Shown: one piece after another, positions 18,279-27,149 of the stretch
Layout of the letters: each line of letters opens with the position of its first letter
Position numbering within the stretch: position 1 is the first letter of the stretch
Source: Hespellia sp.
Lineage (GTDB): Bacteria; Bacillota; Clostridia; Lachnospirales; Lachnospiraceae
DNA length: 54,409 bases
Direction of reading: 5' to 3'
NCBI GenBank assembly: GCA_022790755.1
Contig: JAAVXR010000027.1
Coordinates: 1 to 54,409, forward strand
Notes under the pieces: model-generated
Database searches by the model: none
What the model saw: only the letters and a program-made list of their open reading frames with translations
What the model was told of the DNA's origin: nothing
Position numbers and translations under genes: made by a program

Positions 18279-18395
18279 CCTCGCATGCAATGGATTCCCT
18301 GACCGGACCGGAAGGGTCTGTTTTCTTGTGAGGATGTCTTTTCTATGATTTTTTACTGTCCGTGCCTCCAACGAGTCAATCGTCTGGCGTACGGA
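18279..18395 (+). promoter_or_regulatory. Candidate attenuator / riboswitch-like leader RNA of the hyd operon
   Basis: A closing stem CCTCGCA (18279-18285) / TGTGAGG (18327-18333) encloses a GC-rich core with CCGG repeats. Downstream, GTCCGT (18358-18363) / ACGGAC (18381-18386) form a terminator-like hairpin followed by ATTCTTTATTT. AGGATGTC (18331-18338) can instead pair with GACATTCT (18384-18391), excluding both other stems. I do not recognise a known riboswitch class. Confidence 0.5.
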
Positions 18396-18428
18396 CATTC
18401 TTTATTTAATAAGAAATGGGGGAAACAT

Positions 18429-18680
18429 ATGGAATCACGAATCGCGCTCATCGGAATTATCGTAGAACATATGGACTCGGTGGACGCTTTGAATCGTCTA
18501 CTTAGCCAATATGCACCGTATATCATCGGACGGATGGGCATCCCTTATCGGGAAAAAAAACTCTCCATCATCAGTGTATCCATCGACGCGCCGAATGATA
18601 TCATCAGCGCATTGTCCGGAAAACTTGGCATGCTGCCTGGAATCAGTACCAAAACAATTTACGCCAAAACAAAAGGATAG
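18429..18680 (+). CDS. TM1266-family iron-only hydrogenase system regulator
   Basis: An 83-residue protein of the TM1266 family: SRIALIGIIVE, then VDALNRLLSQYAPYIIGRMGIPYREKK and SIISVSIDAPNDIISALSGKLG. The fold is ACT/NikR C-terminal-like, and the gene is regularly found with [FeFe]-hydrogenase genes; its ligand is unknown. I start at 18429, with GGGGGA upstream, which gives the usual length; a start at 18345 would add unrelated residues inside the leader RNA. hydE follows after 14 nt. Confidence 0.85.
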   Translation: MESRIALIGIIVEHMDSVDALNRLLSQYAPYIIGRMGIPYREKKLSIISVSIDAPNDIISALSGKLGMLPGISTKTIYAKTKG

Positions 18681-18694
18681 GAGTACCGCCTCTT

Positions 18695-19756
18695 ATGAAA
18701 TCACTCATTGATCAACTGGAACAAGAACAGGCTCTTTCTCGCGAGAACTGGATACGTTTACTTACAAATCACGCCAACCTGGATCTGTCTGAATATCTCT
18801 TTGCACGCGCCCGAAGAGTCCAAAACCGTTATTTTGGTCATGACATCTATATCCGAGGATTGATTGAATTCACCAATTACTGCAAAAACAACTGCTATTA
18901 CTGTGGTATTCGTAGAGATCATTCTAACATGCACCGTTATCGCCTGGACAAAGAGACGATTTTATCCTGCTGTTCCACTGGATACGCCCTCGGATTTCGC
19001 ACCTTCGTTCTCCAAGGCGGAGAAGATCCCTATTTCACAGACGAATGTTTAACAGATCTGATTCGAACAATCAAAGGTGACTATCCAGACTGTGCGATCA
19101 CGCTTTCCATTGGAGAGCGTGATCGCAAAAGTTACCAGCTTCTGTTCGATGCAGGGGCGGATCGTTATCTTCTACGCCATGAAACCTTTGATTCTGAGCA
19201 TTATGCCTCTTTGCACCCTGCGGAACTTTCTGCGGCAAACCGCCAACAATGTCTCTTGGACCTAAAAGCGATCGGCTTTCAGACTGGAAGCGGTTTTATG
19301 GTGGGATCACCGGGACAGAGCCTCGAAAATATTGCCGACGATCTGCTGTTCCTGAAGCGTCTGAACCCTCATATGGTGGGCATCGGTCCATTCATCCCCC
19401 ATCAGGATACACCGTTTCGGGATTACCCCGCCGGGCCTGTACCGTTAACCCTGTTTTTGTTGGGACTGGTACGTCTCATGCTCCCCACCGTTTTGCTTCC
19501 CGCCACCACGGCTCTTGGCACCATGGACCCAAACGGCCGGGAAAAAGGAATCCTCGCCGGAGCCAACGTCGTCATGCCGAATCTGTCTCCCCTATCTGTA
19601 CGGAAAGATTATGCCCTGTATGACAACAAAATTTGTACCGGTGAAGAGGCCGCGGAAGGATTGTTGAATCTAAAAAAACGGATACAAAAAATCGGATACC
19701 AAATCGTCATTGCGAGAGGTGACGCTCCTGAAACTTCATCACTGGAACCAAAATAG
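18695..19756 (+). CDS. hydE: [FeFe] hydrogenase H-cluster maturase HydE (radical SAM)
   Basis: A 353-residue radical SAM enzyme. The 4Fe-4S motif CX3CX2C is at C63, C67, C70 (NYCKNNCYYCGIRR). LQGGEDPYFTDE and ADRYLLRHET follow as in HydE/BioB-like barrels, with MVGSPGQS and IGPFIPHQDTP near the C-terminus. HydE makes part of the H-cluster di-iron subsite. A clear RBS (AGGAG) precedes the ATG. It is followed by hydG and hydF on the same strand. Confidence 0.95.
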   Translation: MKSLIDQLEQEQALSRENWIRLLTNHANLDLSEYLFARARRVQNRYFGHDIYIRGLIEFTNYCKNNCYYCGIRRDHSNMHRYRLDKETILSCCSTGYALGFRTFVLQGGEDPYFTDECLTDLIRTIKGDYPDCAITLSIGERDRKSYQLLFDAGADRYLLRHETFDSEHYASLHPAELSAANRQQCLLDLKAIGFQTGSGFMVGSPGQSLENIADDLLFLKRLNPHMVGIGPFIPHQDTPFRDYPAGPVPLTLFLLGLVRLMLPTVLLPATTALGTMDPNGREKGILAGANVVMPNLSPLSVRKDYALYDNKICTGEEAAEGLLNLKKRIQKIGYQIVIARGDAPETSSLEPK

Positions 19757-19853
19757 CTCTATATCATTCAACACACAAGAAATACGGGTGAAAGAAAAGC
19801 ACTTCACTCTCACTTATTTGTACTGTAAAACGCACGCAGAATGGAGGAAAAAA

Positions 19854-21275
19854 ATGTACGATGTAAATTCAAAATGTGCAGATGATTTTATCAATCACGA
19901 AGAAATCTTGGAGACACTCGCCTACGCGGATGCCAACAGTACCAATCTAAGTCTGATCGACTCTTTGATTCAAAAGGCAGAACAACGCAAGGGACTTTCT
20001 CATCGGGAAGCTTCCGTCCTGCTCGCCTGTCAGGAGCCAGAGCGCAATCAGAAGATTTTTAAACTGGCAGAACAAATCAAAAAAGACTTTTATGGCAACC
20101 GGATCGTCATGTTTGCCCCGCTATATCTGTCCAATTACTGCATCAACGGCTGCACTTACTGTCCATATCACTTGAAAAACAAACATATTGCCCGGAAAAA
20201 ACTGACACAAGAAGAGATCCGCTGGGAGGTGATTGCTCTGCAGGATATGGGACATAAACGACTTGCACTGGAAGCAGGCGAAGATCCCGTCCATAACACA
20301 ATGGATTACTACTTGGAATGCGTAAAAACGATATACAGTATCAAGCATAAAAACGGTGCCATCCGCCGAGTCAACATCAACATCGCCGCCACCACCGTCG
20401 ATGATTACCGACTCCTCAAAGAAGCCGGAATCGGCACTTATATCCTTTTCCAGGAGACTTATCATAAGGAGAGCTATCTCGAACTGCACCCCACCGGTCC
20501 CAAACATGACTATAACTATCACACAGAAGCGATGGACCGAGCCATGGAAGGCGGCATTGACGACGTAGGCTTAGGCGTATTGTTTGGCCTTGATAAATAC
20601 CGTTACGAATTCGCCGGGCTGCTAATGCACGCCGAACACCTGGAAGCTGCTTTTGGTGTCGGTCCGCATACGATTAGTGTTCCACGTCTAAAACGTGCAG
20701 ATGACATTGATCCGAACCAATTTGATAACGGAATCGACGATGATATTTTCGCAAAACTGGTCGCCTGCATCCGTATCGCCGTGCCCTATACCGGTATGAT
20801 CATTTCCACCAGAGAAAATCAAAAAACTCGGGAGCGTGTGCTGCATCTCGGCATTTCCCAGATCAGCGGCGGTTCCAAAACCAGTGTCGGCGGGTATTAC
20901 GAACCGGAACCCGAAGATGCAAAATCCGAACAATTCGATGTCAGCGACACCAGAACTCTGGATGAAGTGGTTCGCTGGCTCATGGAAATGAATTATATTC
21001 CCAGTTTCTGCACCGCATGTTACCGAGCCGGGCGAACCGGCGACCGCTTCATGTCACTCTGCAAGAGCGGACAGATTCAAAACTGCTGCCACCCTAACGC
21101 TTTGATGACGCTCAAAGAATATTTGATGGACTACGCTTCCCCAGAGACGAAACGGATCGGTGACAAACTAATTGAACAGGAAGTCCTGAATGTTCCAAAT
21201 GAGAAAGCTCGTGCAGTAGTTCTTGAGAATCTGCGCCTGATTGAGCAGGATAATCGGCGGGACTTCCGCTTTTAG
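19854..21275 (+). CDS. hydG: [FeFe] hydrogenase H-cluster maturase HydG (radical SAM tyrosine lyase)
   Basis: A 473-residue enzyme that cleaves tyrosine to supply CO and CN- to the H-cluster. The radical SAM motif is C96, C100, C103 (NYCINGCTYCPYH). The second cluster site is present at the C-terminus as CTAC followed after 22 residues by Cys (CX2CX22C). The start at 19854 has GGAGG upstream; a longer frame reaches back into hydE but has no RBS. It overlaps no neighbour; hydF begins 19 nt later. Confidence 0.96.
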   Translation: MYDVNSKCADDFINHEEILETLAYADANSTNLSLIDSLIQKAEQRKGLSHREASVLLACQEPERNQKIFKLAEQIKKDFYGNRIVMFAPLYLSNYCINGCTYCPYHLKNKHIARKKLTQEEIRWEVIALQDMGHKRLALEAGEDPVHNTMDYYLECVKTIYSIKHKNGAIRRVNINIAATTVDDYRLLKEAGIGTYILFQETYHKESYLELHPTGPKHDYNYHTEAMDRAMEGGIDDVGLGVLFGLDKYRYEFAGLLMHAEHLEAAFGVGPHTISVPRLKRADDIDPNQFDNGIDDDIFAKLVACIRIAVPYTGMIISTRENQKTRERVLHLGISQISGGSKTSVGGYYEPEPEDAKSEQFDVSDTRTLDEVVRWLMEMNYIPSFCTACYRAGRTGDRFMSLCKSGQIQNCCHPNALMTLKEYLMDYASPETKRIGDKLIEQEVLNVPNEKARAVVLENLRLIEQDNRRDFRF

Positions 21276-21294
21276 GCTTTACAAGGAGAACCTC

Positions 21295-22629
21295 ATGAAT
21301 TTAAACGCTACCCCCTCTGCAAACCGTGTTCATATTGGGATTTTCGGTCGAAGAAATGCTGGGAAATCTAGCCTCATCAATGCAATCACTGGGCAGAACT
21401 CTTCCATTGTATCAGAAGTTCAGGGAACCACCACCGATCCCGTTCTGAAATCTATGGAACTGTTGCCCTTGGGACCAGTCGTGATGATCGACACGCCAGG
21501 ACTAGACGATCAAGGAGAACTCGGGGCATTGCGGATCCAAAAAACTTACCAGATCCTAAATAAGACCGATATCGCGCTCCTGATTATCGACGCCTCGACC
21601 GGTATGCTGCCAGAAGACCATACGATTTTAAAACAAATCCAAGCTAAAAACATCCCTTATCTTATTGTAAAAAACAAGGCGGATTTGTGTTCAAAAAAAT
21701 GCTGTTCTGATGATAGTTGTTCCAATGACAGAATCAATGATGATACTCAGCAATACAATGCCGGCCCTGACAATAACCATTCCGAAAATGATCCTGGCAA
21801 AATCTGTCTTGCACAGGAATCGGAATCCTCCGACGATTTACGCACAATTCCCAGAGAGATTCCAACGATTGCTGTGAGCGCTCTCACTGGGGAAAATATT
21901 CATGAACTGAAAGAATTCATTGCAACTCTAGCCCCAAAAGCAGACAAAACACGGCGAATCATCGGCGATTTGATCCAGCCGTCCGATTTTATCATTCTTG
22001 TGACGCCGATTGATTCCGCAGCGCCGAAAGGCCGATTGATTCTTCCTCAGCAACAAACCATCCGGGACATTCTGGATACGGACGCCACCGCAATCGTCGT
22101 CAAGGAAACCAATTTGAAACAGACTCTGGCAGCTCTGGGAAAGAAGCCGTCACTCGTTGTCACAGACAGCCAGGTTTTTGAACAAGTGTCCTCAATCGTC
22201 CCAAAAGAGATTCCATTGACCTCTTTTTCTATTCTGTTCGCAAGATATAAGGGAAATCTAAAGACGGTTGTCAACGGAGCGCGTGCGATTGCACAACTGA
22301 AAGAAAATGACCAAATTCTGATCTCAGAAGGGTGCACCCATCACCGACAGTGTGAAGATATCGGCACCGTAAAACTTCCTCGTTGGATCACAGAATACAC
22401 GGGAAAAACCTTCCGTTTTGCCTTCACCAGCGGAGGCGAATTCCCGGAAGATCTGTCAGAATATCAACTCATCATACACTGCGGCGGATGTATGCTTAAC
22501 GAACGGGAAATCCAATATCGGATGAGATGCGCCGAGGATGCCGGTATACCGATTACAAATTATGGAATCGCGATTGCCTATATACATGGAATTCTGGAGA
22601 GAAGCATTGAGATATTTCCGGAATTATAG
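21295..22629 (+). CDS. hydF: [FeFe] hydrogenase H-cluster maturation GTPase HydF
   Basis: A 444-residue scaffold/GTPase. G motifs: P-loop GRRNAGKSS (18-26), switch T45-47, DTPG (66-69), NKAD (127-130) and SALTG (195-199). The cluster ligands are CTH (C347, H349) and HCGGC (H395, C396, C399). Between NKAD and SALTG sits an unusual low-complexity, Asn/Asp/Ser/Cys-rich insert at about residues 132-186, making the protein longer than the usual approximately 400. AAGGAGA precedes the ATG. A strong terminator follows. Confidence 0.95.
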   Translation: MNLNATPSANRVHIGIFGRRNAGKSSLINAITGQNSSIVSEVQGTTTDPVLKSMELLPLGPVVMIDTPGLDDQGELGALRIQKTYQILNKTDIALLIIDASTGMLPEDHTILKQIQAKNIPYLIVKNKADLCSKKCCSDDSCSNDRINDDTQQYNAGPDNNHSENDPGKICLAQESESSDDLRTIPREIPTIAVSALTGENIHELKEFIATLAPKADKTRRIIGDLIQPSDFIILVTPIDSAAPKGRLILPQQQTIRDILDTDATAIVVKETNLKQTLAALGKKPSLVVTDSQVFEQVSSIVPKEIPLTSFSILFARYKGNLKTVVNGARAIAQLKENDQILISEGCTHHRQCEDIGTVKLPRWITEYTGKTFRFAFTSGGEFPEDLSEYQLIIHCGGCMLNEREIQYRMRCAEDAGIPITNYGIAIAYIHGILERSIEIFPEL

Positions 22630-22638
22630 TACAAAATG

Positions 22639-22686
22639 AAGGCAGTCGGAAATTGCTTTATCAAGACATTTCCCGACCGCCTTTTT
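22639..22686 (+). terminator. Terminator of the hyd operon
   Basis: AAGGCAGTCGG pairs with CCGACCGCCTT across a 20-nt loop and is followed by T5 on the plus strand. The remaining stretch to 22783 separates the convergent restriction-like operon and holds nothing else I can support. Confidence 0.8.
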
Positions 22687-22783
22687 CGACAATTTTTCTT
22701 TATTGTTTACACCAAACACAAGAATAGTTCCTAATGTTTCAAATTTTACGGTAATAACATTATTTTTTACCACATTTCCTATA

Positions 22784-25700
22784 TCATCCTCCAAAATACT
22801 CTTCCACCAATTCTGCCAATTCCCCCTTCTTCGCTGCCTCTGCTGCATCCGCTTCTATAAAATTATGCACTTCCTCTTTCAAATCCTCATCAAAGCCCAA
22901 AATATAATTGGTCGCAATCAGGTAGATAATGCGGGTCGGTGCCATACCATACACCTGTTTCTGCAAAATATGACGAATACGCTCTTTATCATCCGGATAT
23001 GAGGCTTTGATTGCTTCGCTGCGGTATAAGCGTTTTACAATCTCCGTAATGTAAAGCCCTGACTTCATGTAAAGGTCTGCAAATGTTTTATCTGGATCAT
23101 CAAAGCACCCGGGATTGTTTCTTTCCAGTTCATCTACCATTTTTGCAACTACCCATTTAGGAGTGAAGATTTGGTTGGTTTTCTGTGGCGGTATGTAATC
23201 GAAAATATCTTCTTCCAAAGATTCATCAAAATAATTTGCCAGCTGTTGCTTCTTTTTCCAAAACTCCTCTATGGAATCATTAAAAACCACTTCATCAAAC
23301 AAATGCCCCTCAAAATACTCCATCTTTCCGTTTTCAGGATTTTCATACTCACCACCGTCACGCAAAAAGCGGAAGTCCCCTTCTGTAATTCCTGTCACTT
23401 CCAGAAATACGTCATCCTCCGTATAATCGTCAAAATTAGCCAGTGTCAGTTTCCCGTCGCCATAAGCCATGATAAAGCTGGGAATCGTTCGGGAAAATCC
23501 GCGCAAATGCGCCCGCACTTCTTCCTCCACACTGCTCTTTTCCTGCTCTGCTTTGTTCCTTTCTAATTGCTCCACCAGCTCTTTCGGCTTATCTTCTATG
23601 GTTTTCTGGACATTCTCCTCTATTGTCTTTACAAAAACCGCCATTGCATCAGCCATATCCTGCCGAAATTCCTGTTCCGCTGCCTTAACTTCTTGTTCTG
23701 ATTCTGCCTCTTTCTGTTTTTGCTCAAATTCGGCTTTAGCTATCGCTGCCTGCTGTTTATAGTCTCCCTGAATTTTTTCAAAAGAACGCTCGATCTCCCG
23801 GTTTACCTGTTTCTCTAAACGGTTCTGCACACCCTTCTTTACCTCATATTCACTGATAACGGGAGCAAGCACATTCTCTTTAATACTATCCTTTACAGTA
23901 TCTACCAATGCTTCTACCTGTTTGTCCACATCATAAGTTCCACTTTCTGCAAAGCTGTCTACCCGTGACCGGACATCCTGTGCAAACTCTTCATATACTT
24001 TTGCACCAAATAAATCCTGCGTCTTTCCAATCACAATTTCTTTCGGAATTTCCACCTCGCCGTTCTCATCCACAGTTACATTAGACATGCTATCCAATAC
24101 ATCCTGCCTTCCCTTTGGAGCTTCCTCATGAGCAGGCGTTAGTTTTTCCACAATCTCTTTTACTACATTGGGCGCACCGAATATATTGCCGATATTTTGA
24201 AACAAAAAATTGGACAGAAAGCCCCGTCTGACAACTTCCTGACTTTTAATCTTTCTCGGAATAGACAAAACGGCCACCGCATCCAGTTCTTCCATCGTTC
24301 CTTCTTCGTCTTCTCCAAGCACCGGAAAGAAATTAAGAAGACGTTTGATATTATCTTTTCGCTCATCACCCGTTCCACGTCCACTGACGGTATCTGGTGA
24401 TAAATTATTCGCAAATTCATCAAAAATAATCAGAGTACGTGCCGGATCAAAATCAAAAATATAAGCGGTTTCCTTACGGTAACGCTGTCCATTTCTAGTC
24501 AATACGCAGGGATTCTGCGCCCGAAATGCTGCCTGCATATAAGAAGACGGGCTTTTCATATTGCACAGCATAAGCACACCGCTCCACTCCGGTACTGTCA
24601 CTCCTACGGTAAGCTGACCAACACTCAACGTAATCGTCTTATCATATTCTGCAATTGCAGACTTTACCTTTTCGTAAGATTTCTTGTTTTCTTCCTCTGA
24701 ACTTAATTTCCCATCTCCTGCTGCCAAAACAATATGGTACTCTCCAAACACCGCATCTTCTTTTAAAAGTTTTGCCAGTGCCTTTGCACTGCTGACACGA
24801 TTTAAAATCCACAGTGTATGGGACAATTCCTCTCTCAATTCCGGTGTGGAAAATGGATATCTTTCCTGTGTATTCAAAGCATGGAGGAATTTACGAATCT
24901 CCTCCTCATGAATCAATTTGCCGCTTTCACTGGTCATGAAAAATTCATTTAAATCAAAGGCAAAGTCCATACTCCCTTCCTCATCCGGCAGATCCAACCC
25001 TTTTCGTATCTTATCATAAATCATATTGGACAACTGATAAGTATACATCGTAAGTCTTGGCAGAGCCTCATAGGGGTTATAATCGTCCTTGTCCCATTTC
25101 TCCTTCGCCTCCTGCTCATCCGCATAAGACCAGTTAAAAATCTGATTTGGTGCAAACTGCTCATTTGCCAATGCCTTAAATGGAGTGCCTGATAAATAGA
25201 GCGTATATTTTCGGGTAATGTTAGAAAACGCTCTGTCCGTTCTTATCGTGTCAACGCCTTCCTGCGCTTCATCTACAATCAACAGGTCAAACTCCAAATC
25301 ACTCATCCACTTTAGTTTTTTGTAGTCCCCGCCAAAATAAACGGAACCCTTTAATCCCTGCAGAGACTCAAACGCAACCATCCCCTTTTGCTCCACATTT
25401 CCAAAGGGCATCATGGCTTTTGTATATTCCTCTCTGGTCATAACTCCTGGCTTATCTTTTAATGTATCTGTCTCTGACACAAAACACAATTTATCCCTCC
25501 ATGCAATAAACCTACGGAAATCATCTGCCCATGAATTTGCGATACTTGGCCTGTTTGTAACAATAAGCACTTTTGTAAAACCCATCTCGCAAACTAAATC
25601 ATAGGATGCCAATGTCTTGCCAAATCTCGGCTTGGCATTCCACAAAAACTCAGAGCCGCCATTTTCAAAATATTCTTTTGTCATCGTGACAGCTTCTCTT

Positions 25701-26101
25701 TGTTCCTTTCGCAAAGTATAGGTACATCTTTCTTCACTTTGTTCTATCCTTTCCCGTCTGGAAAAACGGTTAAAATAATTCTGAGAATCCCGACCGTCAA
25801 TTTTAAACCACTCCGTCCTCTTCTCACGCTCTATTTTTGCATCAGACTCTAAATAAGCATGAAATTCCCGGTCTGTAAAATACTCCCCGGAGCCATCCTT
25901 AAACATGGCATTATCCTGCCATGCCAGTTCCCATTTTACCCCTACCGTATGTACCTGCTGATGGATTCTCTGCGATACCGTCTGCTTTTCTGTGTACCCA
26001 ATCTTGGTCCACCCCTCATGGTAAGTTACTCCCGGTGTGTTATAAGCATAAATCATTGGAACCACATGGGTAAAGGACTGAATTTTCGTTGTGTTGCTCA
26101 T
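22784..26101 (-). CDS. GIY-YIG/T5orf172-SF2 helicase fusion with degenerate methylase C-terminus (restriction-like)
   Basis: A 1105-residue protein. At about residues 17-100 a T5orf172/GIY-YIG-like domain (IYAYNTPG..., KIGYT at 33-37, arginine in QRI, EWF at 96-99). Then SF2 helicase: Walker A-like AKPRFGKT (156-163), DEAQ (277-280), SGTPF (304-308). About 640-860 is rich in Glu/Lys/Gln with predicted coiled coils. The C-terminal 130 residues look like the N-terminal half of an adenine methylase: FTPKWVV (978-984), a degenerate SAM motif LYMKSGLY (about 1010), and VYGMAPTRIIYLIATNYI. It probably translocates on and cuts DNA. It starts 1 nt after the methylase gene stop, so is translationally coupled. 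Confidence 0.75.
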   Translation of the reverse strand: MSNTTKIQSFTHVVPMIYAYNTPGVTYHEGWTKIGYTEKQTVSQRIHQQVHTVGVKWELAWQDNAMFKDGSGEYFTDREFHAYLESDAKIEREKRTEWFKIDGRDSQNYFNRFSRRERIEQSEERCTYTLRKEQREAVTMTKEYFENGGSEFLWNAKPRFGKTLASYDLVCEMGFTKVLIVTNRPSIANSWADDFRRFIAWRDKLCFVSETDTLKDKPGVMTREEYTKAMMPFGNVEQKGMVAFESLQGLKGSVYFGGDYKKLKWMSDLEFDLLIVDEAQEGVDTIRTDRAFSNITRKYTLYLSGTPFKALANEQFAPNQIFNWSYADEQEAKEKWDKDDYNPYEALPRLTMYTYQLSNMIYDKIRKGLDLPDEEGSMDFAFDLNEFFMTSESGKLIHEEEIRKFLHALNTQERYPFSTPELREELSHTLWILNRVSSAKALAKLLKEDAVFGEYHIVLAAGDGKLSSEEENKKSYEKVKSAIAEYDKTITLSVGQLTVGVTVPEWSGVLMLCNMKSPSSYMQAAFRAQNPCVLTRNGQRYRKETAYIFDFDPARTLIIFDEFANNLSPDTVSGRGTGDERKDNIKRLLNFFPVLGEDEEGTMEELDAVAVLSIPRKIKSQEVVRRGFLSNFLFQNIGNIFGAPNVVKEIVEKLTPAHEEAPKGRQDVLDSMSNVTVDENGEVEIPKEIVIGKTQDLFGAKVYEEFAQDVRSRVDSFAESGTYDVDKQVEALVDTVKDSIKENVLAPVISEYEVKKGVQNRLEKQVNREIERSFEKIQGDYKQQAAIAKAEFEQKQKEAESEQEVKAAEQEFRQDMADAMAVFVKTIEENVQKTIEDKPKELVEQLERNKAEQEKSSVEEEVRAHLRGFSRTIPSFIMAYGDGKLTLANFDDYTEDDVFLEVTGITEGDFRFLRDGGEYENPENGKMEYFEGHLFDEVVFNDSIEEFWKKKQQLANYFDESLEEDIFDYIPPQKTNQIFTPKWVVAKMVDELERNNPGCFDDPDKTFADLYMKSGLYITEIVKRLYRSEAIKASYPDDKERIRHILQKQVYGMAPTRIIYLIATNYILGFDEDLKEEVHNFIEADAAEAAKKGELAELVEEYFGG

Positions 26102-26102
26102 A

Positions 26103-27143
26103 TCATTCCATCTCCTTTACGTGTGATTCAATAAAATCTATCTCTTGTTGGTCTAAACCATATTTCTTATATAATTGTGCATCTATCTCCCGAATAGATT
26201 TTGACCAGTCAATGTCTGAGGAGTCTGTAAAATTTTGTAAGGGAACCATTCTCCATACAGGTTTATTTCCATTCTGCGTTACTTTCAAAACACTTAACAA
26301 AGTTCGTGTAAACTTAGTCTTAATGTATTTTCCTACTGCCTCCGCTTCACTCTTAGTGTCAAATTTCCCAATACTAATAAAAGTCTCTGTCGCACCAACT
26401 CCGGGTTTTTCGACTACAGGTTCACTCATTCGCTCACCAAATTCCCCACTTCCGTTTGCTTGTGCAACATACAATTTATAAAAATCAAGATTGTCAACTC
26501 GCTTCACATAATCTCGTCGAATATATTTATAGACACGTTTCCCATTCTCACGCCCCAAAATTTGAATATAATCATTTTCATCATCTGGTTTGATATCGAA
26601 AAAAATGTCTGGCAATCGTTGTACTATATTTGAAGACATATCATAAGCATGTCCAACACTTAATTTACTAATCGCATCCGGATAATCCGCATGCATCTTA
26701 TCAGTAAGTCGATAAGATGTTCTCGAATAAACTATATCCATCAATGTTTGAAACGATGATGAATGGAATACTTTCTGTAATATAGCATTAACCTCTGGAA
26801 ACTTGGTAAATGCTTGAATTGCACCATATGATTCAGAGGTATTCCTATATGTAATTGCAACACCGCCCCTTAACGGTGTAGTAAGAGACGGGAAAATTTT
26901 ATTTCCGTCCTCTTCATAATAAAGAACTTTAAAATGTTCATCTTGAAGCATTTTTTCATTCCATGCTTTCGGTGTCGAACCCGCATTAAACAAAAATCGT
27001 GCCGGATGAATCAACTCTACTACATTACCAATTTTATAACATGCATCCATAAACCTATCATAAATTGGTGGTGCATAATTCCTCATTTCTCCATTAGATT
27101 CATCCTGGTATGGCGGATTGCCAATAATAAAATCAAACTTCAT
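26103..27143 (-). CDS. Eco57I-type DNA adenine methyltransferase, catalytic half (NPPY protein)
   Basis: A 346-residue protein beginning MKFDFIIGNPPYQDE, that is, starting at methylase motif IV (D/N-P-P-Y) with no SAM-binding motif I before it. LIHPARFLFNAG and TPLRGGVAITYR follow as in Eco57I-like N6-adenine methylases; the C-terminal part probably holds target recognition. An AAAGGGAT RBS lies within the last codons of the upstream gene, whose stop is 6 nt before this start. A SAM-binding partner must come from another protein, either the upstream gene or the helicase C-terminus. Confidence 0.75.
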   Translation of the reverse strand: MKFDFIIGNPPYQDESNGEMRNYAPPIYDRFMDACYKIGNVVELIHPARFLFNAGSTPKAWNEKMLQDEHFKVLYYEEDGNKIFPSLTTPLRGGVAITYRNTSESYGAIQAFTKFPEVNAILQKVFHSSSFQTLMDIVYSRTSYRLTDKMHADYPDAISKLSVGHAYDMSSNIVQRLPDIFFDIKPDDENDYIQILGRENGKRVYKYIRRDYVKRVDNLDFYKLYVAQANGSGEFGERMSEPVVEKPGVGATETFISIGKFDTKSEAEAVGKYIKTKFTRTLLSVLKVTQNGNKPVWRMVPLQNFTDSSDIDWSKSIREIDAQLYKKYGLDQQEIDFIESHVKEME

Positions 27144-27149
27144 AGTATC

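Noticed and set aside
20121-20522. Antisense ORF within hydG.
   Set aside because: Shadow of the coding sequence; no RBS and no recognisable domain.
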